Shown: piece by piece, positions 1 to 12,110 of the stretch
How positions within the stretch are numbered: the stretch's first letter is position 1
How the letters are laid out: each line of letters begins with the position of its first letter
Source of the DNA: Gnetum montanum
Taxonomy: Eukaryota; Streptophyta; Gnetopsida; Gnetales; Gnetaceae
Assembly: GCA_015680685.1 (NCBI GenBank)
Contig: MNCI01011140.1
Coordinates: forward strand, 282,207-346,206
Reading direction: 5' to 3'
Length of the DNA: 64,000 nucleotides
Program-made: the position numbers and the translations under genes
Notes under the pieces: model-generated
Databases searched by the model: none
What the model saw: the letters and a program-made list of their open reading frames with translations, nothing else
Told to the model about the DNA's origin: nothing

Positions 1-106
1 TATCTGGGCCTTGGTGTTGCCAGAGACCAGCAGGCACCTAAATCCTGTTCGAAGACACTCGTTGGTGGTCGCGTCCCAAACGGTCGCCAACACTTAGTTC
101 TCCATG

Positions 107-2640
107 AATTGATGTTTAGACCATTCTTGGAACATGCTCCACCAAAAGTTAAGACACAATTGCAAAGCTCTTCCATGTGGCCAAGAATCACTACCAGTGG
201 GGAGTGATACATGGGAGAGACATATTTCTTTTGAAATAGTAGGAAGGTAGAAGCCACTATGAGAAACAAGGACATCTAGTTGTCTTACTGGGTAGAAGCA
301 ATTACATAGGCTCTTAGTCTACCTAATTTTGGCATCCGCTTGGTAGAAATTTTAATGCAAGTAGACCTTGAGGAAAAAAGGGAGTGGACCTAGCAGTGTT
401 ATGGGGTTGACTATAAGAATTTTTGTGCACTTAGACTGGTGGAGCATATATATGTCAAGATAGTGGTCTATTACTTTAATCCAATAGTGAGGCCTAGCAA
501 GGTAACAACCTTCTCTACCCATGGCTATGCCATTGTAAGAAAAAAATTCCTAATTAACCTTCCACAATTGATCTATCTAGTGATAGAGAAGCATTTCAAG
601 AAGAATGAGCATGGAAGAAAAACCTTGCCATTTCCATACTTAATTAGAAATCTGCAAAAGGGTAGGGATAGTTTGCTATGCTAATGACATGATCCGGCAT
701 ACTCGCATCACCTCTTGGTTTGAAATGATAAAAGATAAGATCCTTGCCATATCAAAAGAAGAGGAGCAGCCATCACCACCTCCACTACCCACTCAAGAAA
801 CAACACTGGAGGCTTGTGCTGCCATTAAGTGCCTATGCAAAATCTAAGAGCAACTCTTGCATGAGCAAGAGTAACAAGCAAGAACTAGTGGTGGTGATCC
901 ATTTATATAGCATCCTACATTGAGTCATTTCAGCCAGGTGGCTTGAATAATAAGTTAGATGGAGGAAGGTGGGCCAATATTCTTAGTGAAAATAATGTAG
1001 CTACTCACGAGATTGAATCCTTGTGCTCAAGAGGTGATGGTGTCTCTCTCAAAACAACAGAAAATCCTAAAAATATCTAGGAATGTCACCACCTTTTTAG
1101 TGCACTTGGAAGAGGGTGAAGGGGCAATTGTATTGGTTATGCAACACCAAGGGTAGGAGATAGCAGTAGAAGTGGTCGTTGACAAAATTATTGAAGCATT
1201 AAATGCACCTACAACATCTATACTAGATGTTTCTATAGTTAGAGATGTGCATATGTATGTAGGAAATGTCCATGGAAGATTAAGTGCAGCCCATGAAGAG
1301 TTGCTGGAGCGATTGGTGGGAACTAGGCAATTGATTCTAGATTCTTTGATTTTTTCAATAATATCACTATAACCTAGTTGGAGCTACTTGAAGCAAAGGA
1401 CAAGTGCATCATTTTAAAAGGAAAACTCAAAACAACTCAAGCATCAAACCAATGCTTGGTCATAGAGGTTATTGAATTAAGAGCCCATCTTGATGATCTC
1501 ATGCTCTTCAACCTTGCACTGATAAGAGATGAAGCTTTTTAATAGCTTTAGGAAAGACTCAAATAGGTTAATGCTGGGATGGTGCCAACCATCTTTGACC
1601 AGTTAATGGTTGAGGCCAAAACATATTTAGTTCAAAAGAACTTGGTGTAGATGCACTAAGAGTATGAGATGCTAATTGTAAAAGATCATCGCCTATAGAA
1701 TGTTGATGTGCAAAAACAACAAATGCAAGATTTTATCATCAATAGTAGGAGAAGCTAGCAAGTGTGAACATTGATCTTAGGATATTTGTAGTAGAGAATA
1801 GAATTCTCTCTATGGAGAAAGTCCATGCCTTACACAAAAAATCTACAATTAAGACTACCACCTAGAAGAATGAGGCTCTCAAATTTGAGAGAGTTAAGGA
1901 TCACTACAGAGATCAAGTTGTCCTACAAAAAGATGTAAATGAAAAGCACATCCAAATGGCTAAGGAAAAAGTCAATGAGGCCCTAAAGCAACTCCAACAA
2001 GGAAGAGAGGTATGACAACCTATCATTGATGGGATACATGCCTACAACAAAGTAGAGATCTACATGAAGGAGTTGTAGATAGAAGAGATGATTGAATACA
2101 TAAAGCTCGCTAATCTCCGATATGCAAACTTGGTGATGTTGACTACTGAATAGATATGGTTAGAGTTAGAAAAGTGGGTGGCTAGCTCATACTTGTTGTA
2201 CAAGGTAGAGTTCAAGAATCACAAGAAGTCCAAGAAGAATCTTGAGAGTAAAAATGCTAAACATAAAGTTCTCAGGGCAAGATTCACTGATTAAAGATTA
2301 ATTGCTAAGAACCTGTCTAGAAGAATGAATGACTACCAGGAATCGCAAAATGTAATTAGGGTGTTGGGAATTAAATAAAAACAATTTTCTATTTGACTTG
2401 TTAATGTTAAGGAGCTTATCCAAATAATGCCTTGTCCTTGGGATGTGTCCATTCTAATCTGCATTGACAAAGCTGCATGAACCATGCACAATCCGAAGAG
2501 TAAGGAGGAGAAGATGAAAGCATTATTGGATGCTTTCCATCTTCCACTAAAAGTTTCAATAGTAGTAGGATAGCCACAATAGCCTCAACCATCATGTGCA
2601 CTTGAAGCAAGAGAAGGTCCCTTAGGACCTTAAGAACTTG
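107..2640 (+). pseudogene. Extra ORF (aORF) of element E, coiled-coil protein, decayed
   Basis: Translation in shifting plus frames gives the same protein as the extra ORF of G (51541-54370). The N-terminal part reads FRPFLEHA at about 117; the longest open piece is 439-684, ending near KTLPFPYLIRN. From about 1380 to 2340 the reading is rich in Lys, Glu, Gln and Leu with heptad-like spacing, so a long coiled coil is likely. The C-terminal part contains EEKMKALLDAFHLP at about 2505-2545. Many in-frame TAG/TAA stops and frameshifts make it a pseudogene. Position after pol in an Athila-type element corresponds to the env-like or ORF-1-like gene of that lineage, but I see no signal peptide or membrane segment, and the function is unknown. 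Confidence 0.7.
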
Positions 2641-2895
2641 CATCACCTAGGACCATTTAATATTCTTTCTTCTCTTCATGCCATTAGAGGAATTGTGCCT
2701 GTAATTTTGTCTTGGTGTTCAATTTTGTAGTCTTGAACACTGTAATGATTGTATATCCATACACTTGGGTACTTAGTGTTTTTTTTTTTTTGGATTTGTT
2801 TATGTCTTTTCTATATCTATCGTTAGTCAATAATTCCATACCTTTCCAAATTTTTAAAGAGCTTGAGGATGATTTTTCATTTAGTTGTGCGGGTA

Positions 2896-3779
2896 TGATG
2901 AATCATGGATTAGCTACGTATACTAGGCCCCGTTGACTAGGCCTTGTTGATGCATGATTTGATTCATTGACATGGCCTTGTTAATGTAGTGTCTATTTTC
3001 ACCTATAAATATGTGCTCACTCATTGTGTTTATGGCATATCTTGTCATCGTTGTAGTAGAGCTCTTGAAGTTTTATCATTTGGAAGTTAGAATATTTTTC
3101 TAAGTGCACATAATAAGAGTTAAGAGTGTATGGATCTTTATTTGAGAATTGTTGTACTTGAGCATGATAGTGTATGCAGCAATAAAGATAGGCTTTTTGA
3201 TAAACCTTGTAGCACTCAGAAATAGAATAATTATTTATTTATGCATTTAATGTTTATGTGATTTCCAATAATGCTTAATTAATTAATTAGGCTAACCTAA
3301 GATACACTAAGCTAGATTAAGTAGTGATTAATTAAGCCCAAAAGTATGACCATTTCAAGCATGCACTTGAAACTTGGTAATCCTAGTAATGCTTAGCATT
3401 TGATAACCTAGTAGCACTAAACATGTTTAGGATGTGTATGTCAAGTAAAAATAGATGCTTATGTTAGGATTAGTTAGGTGTAGTTAGTTATATTAAATTA
3501 GCAATTAAATTACTTCATTTCTTTCATTCTTTATCCTTTATTTTAAGCACCCAAAACATAAAATATAAATAATAATAAAAATTATATGCCTCGATTACAC
3601 TTAACCATACCTTTTTATGTCATAAGTCTAATTGGGAAGACAATGAATGATCGTTAGGGAAAGTTCACTTCCTAGAGGCTAGTGTACTAAAAGACATAGA
3701 GTCCACGGAATTCAACTAGATCATACATGAATGCTTAGTGATTTGTAAGGTTGATCATAGAGATCTTTGCCACTCATCA
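2896..3779 (+). repeat. 3' LTR of element E (884 bp)
   Basis: Starts TGATGA directly after a degenerate purine tract (gtgcgggta) and ends ctcatca, the same termini as the LTRs of G. U3 has AGGCCT-centred repeats at about 2935-2985, a TATA box tataaata at 3004-3011, and a caataaag polyadenylation-like signal near 3179. The U5 half shows the family hallmark of repeated 'ggtaatcctag/gcacc' clauses (3375-3420) that is also seen at 25490-25550, 43010-43080 and 55080-55150. Confidence 0.88.
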
Positions 3780-3784
3780 ACAAC

Positions 3785-4150
3785 TATTATGATTACTACT
3801 TTCAATGAGATAAATGTTTCTCAATATTTACCTCCAAATTTATGGATTTTAGATTTTAGTGCTATCTTTCATTTTTATTTAGATACTTCCATATATATTT
3901 CTATTATCCAATATATTTAGAGTGTATATAGATGTAATGAAATTTTAGTTTTAGTTTTTGCATCAATATTTTTAGTTGATAATTGAAATGCAAAATTAAA
4001 GGAATTGAAAATTTTACATAAGAAAGCCTAATAATTATAAGCTTATTTTAAGAAATGTTAAACATGTTCATGTTGCTAAGAATCTCATTTTAGTAGAATA
4101 GTTAGATTTTATTGAATGCTTCATTATTTTTTAATCTGGAACATGAAAGA
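3785..4150 (+). pseudogene. Copia protease / pre-integrase fragment K
   Basis: A frame open to 3920 reads LWILDFSAIFHF, which aligns with the copia protease motif WILDSGAxFH; the S-to-F and G-to-S differences are single C-to-T and G-to-A changes. After a frameshift, about 4054-4122 reads NVKHVHVAKNLILVE then LDFIEC after one stop, typical of the stretch between protease and integrase in copia polyproteins. The fragment lies between the LTR of E and the 5' LTR of C and its continuation on the far side of C is not evident. It is probably the oldest layer at this end of the window. Confidence 0.6.
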
Positions 4151-4970
4151 TGATGAGGATGTCAATTCACTTTATAAGATAATTTTCAATCTCAATGAGT
4201 AATAGGATGGTTGCATTTGTGAATTTGAGTTCTTTTAGAGTTGTTTATATGTTTTTTTATTATTGGAAAGGCAACTATAAGCTCATTATAAGTTGTAGTC
4301 AACCATAGTTTATCATTTCTAGTACTTATTAGTCATAGTTTACTGTAGTTTATTTATTTTATTGAATTAACATGTTTTCTAAGTTGGGAAATGAGTTATG
4401 AGCTAATGTTTTTTGTAGTATATCATAGTTTGAAGAATACGAGCCATAGTAGGTTGCAATTAACATAGAAATAATGGGGAATAAAAACATTCAAGTTTTA
4501 CCAACGTGATGGGGTACAAGTTGTAGTCTAGTTACAGTACAATAGTTGCAATAACCTACAAGTTACAATCACTTACATTCTAGAAAAATTTAAGTTTTTT
4601 AAAAAATGTGCAAATTTTGAAGGAACGAACAACCAAAGAATCACAAGGATCATTCCGAAGGATATAAAAAGTAATGATGACCTTAAAAAATTAGATACAT
4701 AAGTCTAAGTGGCATTTTGCCATTGTACATGCTTGAGAGAGAGTGAGAGCATCCTTATGCATTTAAGTAGAAGATCATCCTTTTGATGACCATATCTCTA
4801 TTACCAAAGTGATGCAAGGATTTAATTGATTGATTGTTTACCACTATAGGTGATGCTTTCAATTGTATATTTTATTAATTTCCTTTTAGCAAGAATAAAG
4901 TTATCTTTAAAAAGTTTTTTGAACTACGATTTATTGTGGATATTTACATCTTTAGTAAGCTTGTATTTCA
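4151..4970 (+). repeat. 5' LTR of element C
   Basis: Begins TGATGAGGATGTCAA, matching TGATGAGAATATCAA at 9315. The U3 half contains a run of short related words such as catagttta and agtcatag (4290-4450), which recurs in altered form at 9440-9560. The distal part (gatcatccttttgatgacc, then gcaagaataaagtt at about 4890) is matched only at 24818 and 24938, on the other side of the nested insertions. The end at tttca is inferred from distance to the primer site. Confidence 0.8.
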
Positions 4971-4989
4971 AGGAAGCTTTTTCTTAGCT

Positions 4990-5006
4990 TGGTATGAGAG
5001 CATTAG
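4990..5006 (+). other. Primer-binding site of C (tRNA-iMet type)
   Basis: tggtatgagagcattag differs by one base in the first twelve from TGGTATCAGAGC, the complement of the 3' end of initiator tRNA-Met used by many plant LTR elements. It follows the 5' LTR after a short spacer. Confidence 0.75.
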
Positions 5007-5344
5007 TTTAGATGATAATTTAATTCAATTAAAGAATCCTCATCTCAAATACAAGGAATCACTTTCAAATATTCATTTTGATTTGTAATTTCCATTGTTA
5101 TCATTTTCCATACTCTTTAGGGCTGTAAGAACTCATTTGTTTATCGATTTGATTAATTTATTGGAGTACTAGAAAATAATTTTGGATTGTAATATCCATT
5201 TATTTGAAATAATAAGGGTTTGCATATCTTAAAATTATTTTTACTAAGATTTTAGTAATTCATTTTTTCTACCATTAAATACTCTTGACCTTTCACATCT
5301 TCTTATAGATTTTTATTAATTTTACCTTTTATGTCATTAATATC

Positions 5345-6640
5345 ATGACATCGAAGAAGAAAGTAGTTTAAGATTTAGCAAAAGATATGGAAGACATGAA
5401 AAATGATTTTAAGTATCTTATAAAAAATGTTGAAAAGTTGGAAGAGAATAAAGAAAATGCTTCTTCACTAAAGATATCTAGGTAAGAGAATATTTACTAA
5501 GGGCTTATTTAAGACATTTCTCCATGTCTCCTCTTGAAGATGAAATTCCTTTTGATAATGAAGATTTTGGAGAGAATGAGGAACAAAATAAATATGTTCT
5601 TCATACTTCAAATGTTGAGAATAAGTCTTAAGGGTTCATCTTTCTAAGGAAATAAAAGAAGAAACTTTCTTCAAGCATCAAGGAAACCCAAGTAAAGGAA
5701 TTAAGCTTACTCTTTCTAGAGCATTTGGACATGCTTTTAGATGACCTCATATTGAACTTCAAACCTTCAATGACATGAAAGATACCAAACCTATTGTCTC
5801 TTTGCTTAAGATATTAAATGAATATTTTAAGCTTGAGGCTATTAAAAATCATCAAAAGGTGTCATATGGTGAAAGTAAAATTGAAGGTATAATCCAAGTA
5901 TGATGGGGAAACAAAGTCATGCTTATGGGGTAAGTAATGGTACTCCTATTAAAGAGTGGTCTCTTATGCAATTTATGCTTAAGCAAAGATTTGAAAAGTC
6001 TCATTGTATATAAAAAGTAATTTAAAAGTTGAAATACATAAGATAATGTGACAAAAGTGTAAGGAATACTCCATGGGGTTTTGTAAAGCTTTTTAACAAA
6101 ATAATGTCTATTAGAATAAATGTGAACAAGCTTCAAATTTTAAAGAAGGAATTATAGTAAGTGCTCATCTTCTATGAATTATAAATCTTGAATGATGCTT
6201 TTATTTGGCTCTAAAAATTAAGAAACTTCATGGTTATAATAAAGATCCCAACACTTCCAAAGGAAAAGACTTCAAAGCTTCTAAAAACGATAAGGAAGTA
6301 AGGAAAAGGAGAAATGCCAAGGAAGACTCATATTAGAAGCAAGGAAAAAAAACAAGAAAGGCTAAGATTATTAGAAAGACCATTATAATAAGGGAAGAAA
6401 GATCAAGGAAATAATAATGCTTTCAACATTCAATGCTTCAATTATGAAAAATGGAAATACAACAATGGGAGTTCAAGAAGCCTAAATCTTCTAAGGGCAA
6501 GGAACTTTAAAATTTGGAGAAAGGAGTGACTTCAAATAAAGGTAATTCTAGTATTTTCTTGATTGAAGATATTATTGAAATAAATTCATTTATGAAAAAT
6601 ATTGATGTTAATGAGAATTATTTAAGAAAAATATTATTCA
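5345..6640 (+). pseudogene. gag of element C, decayed
   Basis: Plus-strand frames give a lysine- and glutamate-rich start (DLAKDMEDMKNDFKYL at about 5377) and a capsid-like middle with PIKEWSLMQFMLKQRF at about 5946-5993, resembling the core of plant gypsy gag. At about 6428 QCFNYEKWKYNNGS resembles a CCHC zinc knuckle in which the second Cys and the His have been lost. Numerous stops and shifts rule out function. Its position between primer site and protease fits gag. Confidence 0.65.
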
Positions 6641-6659
6641 TAATTAGGTCTAGATGTCT

Positions 6660-8225
6660 CTCTAGTGCTTAATGGATTCACATCTCGATAGATGGTGGTG
6701 CAAAAAAGAATTTTGTTTCATCTAAGGTTATTAATAAACCTATCTTGAAGAGATTTCCTCATCCTAAGTTTTATATAGTTTATTATCTCTCTAGGTATCA
6801 TTTTTAAAAAGTAAAGGAAATACGCATTTTATCTTTTTAGATTGGCTATTTTAAAGATCAAGAGTAATGCAACATTCTTCCCATAGATAGTGCTAATTTC
6901 ATACTTGGTATACCTTGGAATTATGATAATAAGACTACATTTGATGGAGGGGATATTTGGTTAGTTACTATAAAAGATGGGTTACACCAATTGGTTTCTA
7001 TGACATTGCTATAATAAAAAGGGAATGCTTCTTTGATTTCTCTTAGTGAGAAGGAATATTTCAAAGGTCATGAAGAGCATGGACATGGTTTTCTTATTTT
7101 CTTTACTATTGCAACATGTGAAGACAAGCCACAAAATGAACTTTCAATAGTAGTTTAGTTTTAGCATAAGAATCTCCTAATGTCTTCAAAGGTAAATTGG
7201 AAAGAATTACACCAATGAGATTCATCCAATACCAAATTGATTTTATGGCTCAAAGAACCATCCCAAATGAGATATTACTAAATGCCTCCACATTAGAGGA
7301 ATGACTTGCATAAAAAAAAGTGAATGAATCTTCAATGGTTTTATTAAGGATTCTCCATATGTTGTTTTAGTTATTCTTGTTTCCAAAAAGGAAACTAATG
7401 AAATGAGAATGTGCATTGATTCTAGAACTATAAATAGAATTAGTATTAAGTGTAGATATCCGATTCCTGGGATGGATGTCATTCTTGATGTTTTGGAAAA
7501 TTTTGAAATATTTTTAAAGATTAATTTAAAAAGTAGATATCATCAAAGTAGAATTAGACTAATATATGAATATAAAATGGAATTTAAGAAACCTAATGGC
7601 TTGTATGAGTGATTAGTCATGACTTTTGGGATAACCAATGTGCTAGCCACATTGATAAGACTTATTCATGATGTTTTAGAAGATCTTATTAGAAAATGTT
7701 ATATTGTTTTCTTTTATATTCTTATCTATAGGTCTAATGAATATGCGTATGTACAAAACTTGAGAATGATATGTTCATAGTTACATAACACTCAATTGGT
7801 GATTAATGCTAAGAAGTGCCAATTTATGAAAGAAATTATTATCTAGGTCATGTTTTCTCCAAGAATTAACTTAATATGGAGCCAAGGAAGATCAAGGTAA
7901 TCAATAACTGGCCTTCATCTAAAGATGTAGGAGAGGTCAGATATTTTATTAGTTCTACTAGTTTCTATAGGAGATTCATTAAAAACTTCAATTCTATTGC
8001 ATTGAACATGTTCTCTTATTTAGAGAAGAATTTCACTTTTATATGAAATAAGGTACAAGAGATTTCTTTTTATACTTTAAAGAAGAGGATTTATAGTGTT
8101 CTTCTTTTGACAATATCAAATTTCTCCAAATCTTTAGGAGTGGAAGTGAATGAGAAAGGTGTTCATGGATATTATATGTCTATCTCAATTTTAGCTACTT
8201 CCCGAGAAAGTGTTTCTTTGAACTT
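6660..8225 (+). pseudogene. protease, RT and RNase H region of element C, decayed
   Basis: At about 6690 the reading IDGGAKKNFVSSKVI fits a gypsy protease active site (DSGA) with Ser changed. RT is clearest in 7370-7720: VLVSKKETNEMRMCIDSR, then YPIPGMD and FLKINLKSRYHQ, the standard blocks of Ty3/gypsy RT. At the catalytic block (about 7695-7735) the reading is IVFFYILIY where F-x-DD-I-L-I-Y is expected, so both catalytic aspartates are gone. Further connection blocks (NAKKCQF near 7807, then the GSFTSFYRRFI-like stretch near 7950) are recognisable, while RNase H beyond 8050 is weak. The RT of this copy is dead. Confidence 0.75.
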
Positions 8226-8264
8226 TTTTTAATGGAATTTCAAGAATAAGCTGAGGTTATGATT

Positions 8265-9249
8265 CTATCCTTGTTTTTATGGTTAGATGTACCAAGATGG
8301 CTCATTTTGTTTCAAGACAGAGAAGTAGCAAGGCATCTCATGTTATGCATTTATTTTTTTACCATGTTGTGAAATTGCATGACATTACATTTAATATTGT
8401 GAGTGACATGGATGTTAAATTTTGTAGTCACTTTTAAATACCTCCTTGAATATTATTGGGAACAAACTTACCATTTTATATAGGCTACCAACCTCAAATC
8501 GATGAACAAATTGAAGTTTTTAATTGATCTTTGTTAAATATATTGAGATGTTTATATGAGTATTAGCCTCAAAGATGGAAAATAATGCTAACCAATGTTG
8601 AATTTTCATACAATAAGGCTTCTCGTACCAATATTGGGAAAAGCCATTTTGGCACAAATTATGGTTTTTCATCAAAAATGGTCAATGAAATAATTAAATT
8701 TTATGATTATGCCTATTTAAGGAGTAATTTTGTTGAGCAAATGAAGCAATTCCATCAACAAGTCAAGTCTCACTTAGAGAAGAAGATAAAGGATGTGTCT
8801 TCTAAGACTAATAATTGTTAGAGAAACAGTGAATTTTAGATTGGTGATTATGTGTAAATTTATTTTAATAAAGAGAGATAGAGAATATTAATTTCTATAA
8901 GCTCAAGTGAAGGAGAACTAATCCATTTAGAATTAGGATAAAGATCAATTTCAATTCCTATAAGATTGATTTGTCCAATGATATCCTTATTTCTAGTATT
9001 TTAAATATTTTATATTTGAGCCCATATCATGAAAATGTTCTCACATCAATCTTGGAGGATAGTCTTGAAGTCCTCAAGAATGTAATTAAAGATTGGTATC
9101 CACTAAAGACATCAAGGAAGTTAATTGTATTGCAACCAACAAAGGCTAGGAGAATAAGAGAAAAGAAGATGCATGCATATTTGATGCATGAGAGTGATGA
9201 AGGGCCTAAGAATGCCATTTGGATTCATGAGAATTATTTGGGTTTGTAG
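8265..9249 (+). pseudogene. integrase and chromodomain-like tail of element C
   Basis: Plus-strand reading shows RCTKMAHFVSRQ (8285), then IVSDMDVKFCSHF (about 8397) carrying the second catalytic Asp, and GYQPQIDEQIEVFN (about 8485) carrying the catalytic Glu of a DDE integrase. The open frame 8585-8821 holds MLTNVEFSYNKASRTNIG, the usual follow-on block. The last open frame (8971-9249) ends with KMHAYLMHESDEGPKNAIWI, which resembles the C-terminal half of the chromodomain of plant chromoviruses (aromatic residue, acidic turn, W-I). This assignment decides the chromovirus label and is moderately sure. Stops interrupt the region throughout. Confidence 0.7.
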
Positions 9250-9314
9250 GAGCTTGATGTTATTTTAAGTGTATTGCCTAAATGATACAAGTATTTTTTG
9301 AAGGATGTGGGAGA

Positions 9315-9900
9315 TGATGAGAATATCAACCTATTCTTTAAAGTAATTATTATCCTCAATGTATCCTAGAAGTAATAATATGTTTGTATTTGAGAATTTG
9401 AGTCTTTTGGAGTTGTTTGTATGTTTTTTATTTTTAGAAAGGTAATTGCAATCTCATTGTGGATCACAATCAATTGCAATCTACTATTGCAAGTAGCTAT
9501 GAGTCATAGTCTATCTTAGTTTGTCTATTATGACTCATAGTATATTATAGTTTGAAGAATTTAAGTTGCAATAGGACACAATAGATAAATAAATAATGCT
9601 CAAAATTGTTTAGGATTTACTAGGATGACAAGATATAAGTCATAATTTGGTTGCAATCTAGTAGTTGCAATGACGTACAAATTGTAGTTATAGTTTGAAA
9701 AAATTCAATTTTCATAAAAAAGTGCATGAATTTCAAAGAAAAGAATAATAGTTAGGGAAGACTAAGGATCATTTCTAAGATTATAAAAATATAAGGTAGT
9801 CTAATGAAAATGCAATGCATGAGTGCAAGTGACATTTTGTCATTGTAAAAGCTTGAAAGAGTGTAAGGACATTCTTCTTAAGCATTTGAGTGGGAGAACA
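9315..9900 (+). repeat. 3' LTR of element C, left piece
   Basis: Matches 4151-4780 of the 5' LTR from TGATGAGAATATCAACC through the stretch ending gtgggagaaca. A purine-rich tract aaggatgtgggaga precedes it (9301-9314) and is the probable polypurine tract. Homology to the 5' LTR stops exactly at 9900, where D begins. Confidence 0.82.
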
Positions 9901-12110
9901 TGTAGCAACCTATATTTTTGAATGCCTAGGTTAGCATTATTACTTTATGATTTTGTACTCATTGATGCTTTGGATGTTTATGATGAGATTTATATTATGC
10001 TTATAACTTATTTTAAACTTATAACACTATTTTTTATGCTCATATATGTTTATTTTAAATATTATTAATTATACTTTTGGCTATTGTACACTAACATGAT
10101 GGATCAATTTGACAATCTTTTTTATGAAGGCTATGGTAGGAGCATATAAGACATGTGATGTCATGATCAAGTCTTGTGAGCATGATACTTTTAGAATTAA
10201 ATTAATTCTTAGGATGTAATAATTTTAATTAAAGTATTTTTCATATGGTTTTGTTGGCTTGAAGGACGTTTACAAGAGTTATGAGAAGTTTGGTAGTAGT
10301 TTTATTTATTTTCAATTTTAATTTTTAGAAATAAGGTTATGGTTTCTATATTTTTCATTTTTATATTTTTCAATTTCAAATCCTAACACTCCATTCTTTT
10401 TAGTACTTTTCCATTCATTTTTTGAACATAAAAGTGATGTTAGATGAAAGACTTAAGTTAGTGATTGTAGAGCTTTACTGATTCATGTGTGTGGAGTGTG
10501 TGTGTACATGGCTAAGATCATGTGTTTGTGATATTAAATTATGCTTCTTGTTTTTTTGGGTGAGTTATCCTAGAATTTTCTCATGTTTTTTTTTGGTTTT
10601 TAGGTTTTGTGCATTATCAAAATGTATGTGTTTTGTTAGAATTATTTTTCATATTTTTATGAAATTATATTTGGATTAGGTATTGCATTGAATAGTTACA
10701 CTCATGTAGTGTTTATGCTTTATTTGTATGCTATGTACTATTGAAATTAATGTTTCATTGATTTTCTTGGGATTTCTGGTTTGGTATTGTATGTTAGTCT
10801 CTTATTTTCATGCCATTAGATTTATATTACTTTAGATCTAATTTGGTCTTGATCATTTCACCAAATTATGAGTTACCATCATTTTATAAGTTTTTGATGA
10901 TTTTTCTAGGATTTGAATCCTTTGTGACATAATTTTTTAATTAACATATTTGTTATTGAACTAAAAATTTGAATATCATCAACCACCATAGGTTGTGGTG
11001 AGGTTATTATTTTATAATTTTGTCAATTTTGGATTTGTCTTACTATTGAAGCTTACTTTGATATGTTTTGATGACCTTGAACACTATTTAATACTATTTG
11101 GTTTATTTGAAACATATTAGATTTTTGGATCCAATCTTAGAGATGTTGGTTCATATTGAAGTTTTTAGTAGTTTGAACTTATTATCTAATTTGTTATATT
11201 TCTCCATTATTAAGTTTTGGTTTTTACAGATTTAGAGGCTTGAATGCTTATTATTTGTCCAGAGCTAGCATTAAGTTATATGATTTTTTGAAGATGAAAT
11301 CCTTAGAGATATTTGATATTTGATCTTCAATTGGATGCATTAATATGACTTTTGCTATGGGCCTCATCCTATATGATAAGATATAATTCATGACTTATTG
11401 GTCCTTTGTTTCATGCCTCTAGAATGTTAGAGGTAAGTCTCGATTGATGCTTCTAAAATTGGTAGTTTAGTTTGAGACTAATAAATAAATCCATGTACAT
11501 GGTAATTTGACATGTTATTTGAAAACTTGATTTAGAAAGTACTCATGATAGTAATTTACACATGTAGTATTTGTAAGCCTCCTTATTTGTAGGTTGATGG
11601 GTTGAAGTGGATAAATTATTTGATTAATATGTGATATGTGATTTGTGATGTTTGGGACATTTGTGCTATAATATTATGTGTTTTGAACCAACATGCCCTC
11701 ACCTAGCCACCATGAGAATTGTAATTGAATTAGCCTAAATAAGTACCAAGGCAAGATCATTATGGCTAGGTGAAGTAAAGCCATCTCTTGATATTTCCTA
11801 CTAATTTTTTTGGATATTATGCATATTCTCTTTCAAGCCATTAGAATATTTATATTTTTTCTTTTTTTTTATTTAATAGAAATACACTAGTCAATTGCTT
11901 TATCCTGCATTATGTATTTGGATCTGAGACATTTTTATAGACTACTAAACATATTTGATATTACTAGATATTTTTAGTTATGCATATTTTTTTGCTATAT
12001 TATCTATTTTTATTTTAGTGTATCTTTTAGTTTGTTATATATATGTATGTGTTATTTAATTTTTCATTTAATTTTCCAATGCTAATGTATTTTCTTTTTC
12101 TGATTATAAT

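Larger units (their letters stand above)
1..3779 (+). mobile_element. Athila-like Ty3/gypsy element E, right-hand part (5' part outside window)
   Basis: The segment carries the decayed extra ORF that lies downstream of pol in element G, then a polypurine-like stretch and a complete LTR. It runs in from the left window edge, so gag-pol is not visible. The order (extra ORF, purine tract at about 2889-2895, LTR) is the same as in G at 51541-55501 and the sequences are clearly related along their length. The LTR ends in ctcatca and the next five bases are acaac, the presumed TSD, whose partner would lie outside the window. Downstream begins a copia protease fragment, so E probably inserted into a copia element. 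Confidence 0.85.

Noticed and set aside
7243-7482. Minus-strand frame overlapping RT of C
   Set aside because: The plus strand has clear RT blocks at the same place; the minus frame is a shadow.
10485-10679. Cys/Phe-rich frame in D as a small secreted protein
   Set aside because: It is T-rich sequence inside a probable solo LTR, without support from a second copy.
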